Shown: positions 62,261-64,000 of the stretch, in pieces
Layout of the letters: each line of letters opens with the position of its first letter
How positions within the stretch are numbered: the first letter of the stretch is position 1
Assembly: GCF_019915265.1 (NCBI RefSeq)
Contig: NZ_CP082780.1
Location: 1,860,001 to 1,924,000, forward strand
Direction: 5' to 3'
Length of the DNA stretch: 64,000 nucleotides
From: Bacillus aquiflavi
GTDB lineage: Bacteria > Bacillota > Bacilli > Bacillales > Cytobacillaceae
The notes under the pieces: model-generated
What the model was told of the DNA's origin: nothing
What the model saw: the letters and a program-made list of their open reading frames with translations, nothing else
The model's database searches: none
Program-made: the position numbers and the translations under genes

Positions 62261-62838
62261 TCTTGAAGTTTTTTTATATGACTAATAATCTCTTCAAATG
62301 GAATATCTTTTAATCCAGTATAATATTTCACCATTGTCCCTTCTTGATCAACAAGGTAAAAGTCTGTTCCATGAATTACTTGATCCCCTTTTTGAGGCTT
62401 TTTTACTATCGTCTTAAAATTATCCTTAGCGAAGTTTTCAATATATTCTTGAGTGTATCCGGTTAAAAAGTGCCAGTTAGAAAAGTCAGCGTTAAATTGT
62501 TTGCCAAATTGTGTTAAGACTTCTGGAGAATCGACTTGTGGATCAACACTAAAAGAGACTAACTCTACATCTTTAATTCCCTCTTCTTTAAGCATTTGCT
62601 GTAATTTTGCCATATTTGAGGTCATTGGTAAACAAACATCATCACAATTTGTGAAAATAAAATCGGCTACCCACACTTTCCCTTTTAAATCTGATAAACC
62701 GAAGGATTCTCCGTTATGGTCTGTATGTGAAAAAGATTCGATTGGATAATTTTTAGCATCGGGTATCGTATTTTTTCCACATGCGGAAAGAAATAAAACA
62801 GTCATCAATGTTAACACAGTTAATAACCGAAATTTCAT
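62254..62838 (-). CDS. ypmQ: SCO1/SenC copper-binding lipoprotein (BsSco/YpmQ)
   Basis: 194 residues with a lipoprotein signal (FLSAC) and the Sco thioredoxin fold: FTNCDDVCLPMTSNM (the CxxxC copper site) and the distal His in GDQVIHGTDFYLV. Sco proteins help assemble the CuA site of cytochrome c oxidase. The residue after the second Cys is Leu rather than the commoner Pro, a minor variation. It has its own terminator. Confidence 0.92.
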   Translation of the reverse strand: MKFRLLTVLTLMTVLFLSACGKNTIPDAKNYPIESFSHTDHNGESFGLSDLKGKVWVADFIFTNCDDVCLPMTSNMAKLQQMLKEEGIKDVELVSFSVDPQVDSPEVLTQFGKQFNADFSNWHFLTGYTQEYIENFAKDNFKTIVKKPQKGDQVIHGTDFYLVDQEGTMVKYYTGLKDIPFEEIISHIKKLQEK

Positions 62839-62986
62839 ATGTTCACCTGCATTCTAAATATATGTATATACACTTTAATATTGTAACAAACAATGATGAG
62901 ATTAAAAAGAGACTTTATGACAATATTGTGTGCTATTTGTGAATGACAGCTACTATTTATTTTTAGATAATCGCCCCTCAGAAATT

Positions 62987-63023
62987 GTACAAAAAAAGCC
63001 TCGTATCGAGACTTTTTTTGTAC
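62987..63023 (-). terminator. Terminator of the degV-like gene
   Basis: AAAGCCTCG / CGAGACTTT flanked by long T-runs on both strands. Confidence 0.85.
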
Positions 63024-63047
63024 AAGCTTTTTCATTGTTATTTAACA

Positions 63048-63890
63048 TTATTCAAAGTAATACATAAATCCGATTGCCCCAACTCCTGTATGAGTACTAA
63101 TAATCGGCGTCGTTTCAACAATATCGACATCTTTAAAACCAGTTAACTCTAAGATTGCATTTTTTATATTGACCGCAAGTTCGTATCCTTCTGCATGCGC
63201 AATTCCTACACTTCTAATTGTTTTGCCTTTTACATCTTGTGCAAATTGCTTAGCTAAATATTTAACAACTTGAGACCGGCTTCTTACTTTTGCAATCGGG
63301 GTGTACTCTCCTCCCTCTAACGAAGCAATGGGCTTTATATTCAATAATGAGCCGATAAGTGCTTTTCCTTTACCAATTCGCCCGCCCTTTACTAAGTTTT
63401 CCAGCGTATCAACCACAACAAATAATCTCGTTTGCTTTCGAACTTCCTTTAAACGCTCAATAATTTCTTCCGTCTGTTTTCCATCCTTAGCCATTCGGGC
63501 AGCTTCTACTACTTGAAACGCTAATCCCTTGGAAATAAACCGTGAATCAATAACTGTCACTTTCGCTTTTGTCATTTTAGCTGCACTTTCTGCAGAACGA
63601 ACAGTCCCACTCATATTTCCTGTCATATGAATCGAAATAATCTCATATCCTTCTTGTCCATATTTATTATAAACTTCTAAAAAAGCACCTGTCGAAGGTT
63701 GCGAGCTTTTTGGAAGCTCACGAGATGCTTTCTTTTTTTTTATAAACTCACTCGGACTAAGTTCTATTCTATCTAAAAATGTCTTGCCTTCAATATGAAT
63801 CGATAACGGTACAACCTTAATATTATACTTTTCAATTAACTCATCAGAAAGATCTGCAGTCGAATCAGTCACAATTATCATTTTATTCAT
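63048..63890 (-). CDS. DegV-family fatty-acid-binding protein
   Basis: 280 residues of the DegV family: IIVTDSTADLSDELIEKYNIKVVPLSI, SQPSTGAFLEVY, HMTGNMSGTVRSAE, the GGRIGKGKALIGSLLNIKPI centre and the C-terminal ISTHTGVGAIGFMYY. These bind fatty acids (FakB-like) and deliver them to a kinase. It could be either a FakB or another DegV paralogue. The promoter region 63891-64000 shows no further gene. Confidence 0.9.
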   Translation of the reverse strand: MNKMIIVTDSTADLSDELIEKYNIKVVPLSIHIEGKTFLDRIELSPSEFIKKKKASRELPKSSQPSTGAFLEVYNKYGQEGYEIISIHMTGNMSGTVRSAESAAKMTKAKVTVIDSRFISKGLAFQVVEAARMAKDGKQTEEIIERLKEVRKQTRLFVVVDTLENLVKGGRIGKGKALIGSLLNIKPIASLEGGEYTPIAKVRSRSQVVKYLAKQFAQDVKGKTIRSVGIAHAEGYELAVNIKNAILELTGFKDVDIVETTPIISTHTGVGAIGFMYYFE

Positions 63891-64000
63891 TATCTCACAT
63901 CCCTAAATTTAAACACTTATAATGTATTATACATGTTTAAATGAAATATTGGAGAAATTATTAGTGATTTTGTCGAAAATCGTCGTATCTTTAACCTCTA

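Noticed and set aside
1-64000. Alternative genetic code (stop-codon readthrough)
   Set aside because: Interruptions use all three stop codons, and intact genes terminate normally with each of them.
1-64000. CRISPR array or prophage
   Set aside because: No regularly spaced repeats and no phage structural, integrase or lysis genes are visible.

Overview
The window is AT-rich DNA from an endospore-forming member of the Bacillaceae (low-GC Firmicutes). Evidence for this is GerP/CotP-like spore genes behind a sigma-K-type promoter, a CtpB-type sporulation protease, Shine-Dalgarno-led genes with frequent TTG/GTG starts, and blocks that follow Bacillus subtilis gene order: yxlE-F-G; yodJ/deoD/yozE/yokU/kamA/yodP-T; msrB-msrA-ypmS-R-Q. 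I cannot name the species from the sequence alone.

Layout. 1-4165: an edge-truncated membrane protein, a YdcF-like protein, and a TPP-riboswitch-controlled thiZ-thiX-thiY pyrimidine uptake system whose thiY has an in-frame stop. 4169-7634: a yxlEFG-like ABC exporter, then uppP plus a DedA protein (undecaprenyl-phosphate recycling). 7755-8473: a tRNA-like, multi-structure RNA leader ahead of a frameshifted GNAT gene. 9257-15728: a tightly overlapping minus-strand cluster (KAS III, ATP-grasp ligase, OleD-like reductase, MBL hydrolase, adenylate-forming enzyme, acyltransferase-like protein) that looks like an uncharacterised biosynthetic cluster and carries several lesions. 15910-20514: a MATE exporter, an SDR protein with an altered active site, and a spore-coat/germination cluster. 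20698-25560: a CAP-domain secreted protein with 13-residue repeats, a two-component system and lipoproteins. 25994-29636: a streptogramin-resistance island with a Vga-type ABC-F gene, a Vgb lyase and a Vat-type remnant. Vga is preceded by a relay attenuator with a three-codon uORF, and a deleted group IIC intron sits at the attenuator's terminator. 30123-33183: a persulfide-handling regulon (TusA, rhodaneses, DsrE, CstR) with three CstR/CsoR-type operators. 33517-38473: a methyltransferase remnant, a zinc-ribbon protein, a frameshifted exported protein, a G3E GTPase and ctpB. 38750-41777: copZ-copA-csoR with a CsoR operator. 42109-56402: yodJ, deoD, small genes, yokU, kamA under a near-perfect sigma-54 promoter, its likely enhancer-binding activator, and the yodT-S-R-Q/aldehyde dehydrogenase/yodP operon for beta-lysine catabolism behind a sigma-E-like promoter. 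56440-59221: an IS3 remnant, an MccF-like peptidase and an intact IS701-type transposase. 59700-63890: msrB-msrA, ypmS, ypmR, ypmQ (Sco) and degV.

Many genes carry single lesions (thiY, two GNAT-type genes, KAS III, a methyltransferase, an exported protein, csoR, yodP). Most frameshifts fall at A/T homopolymers and several stops are in frame. This fits either active gene decay or an error-prone assembly, and raw reads are needed to separate the two. The most notable elements are the nested attenuator upstream of vga with its group IIC intron scar, the tRNA-like leader at 7755-7913, and the overlapping KAS III/ATP-grasp cluster.
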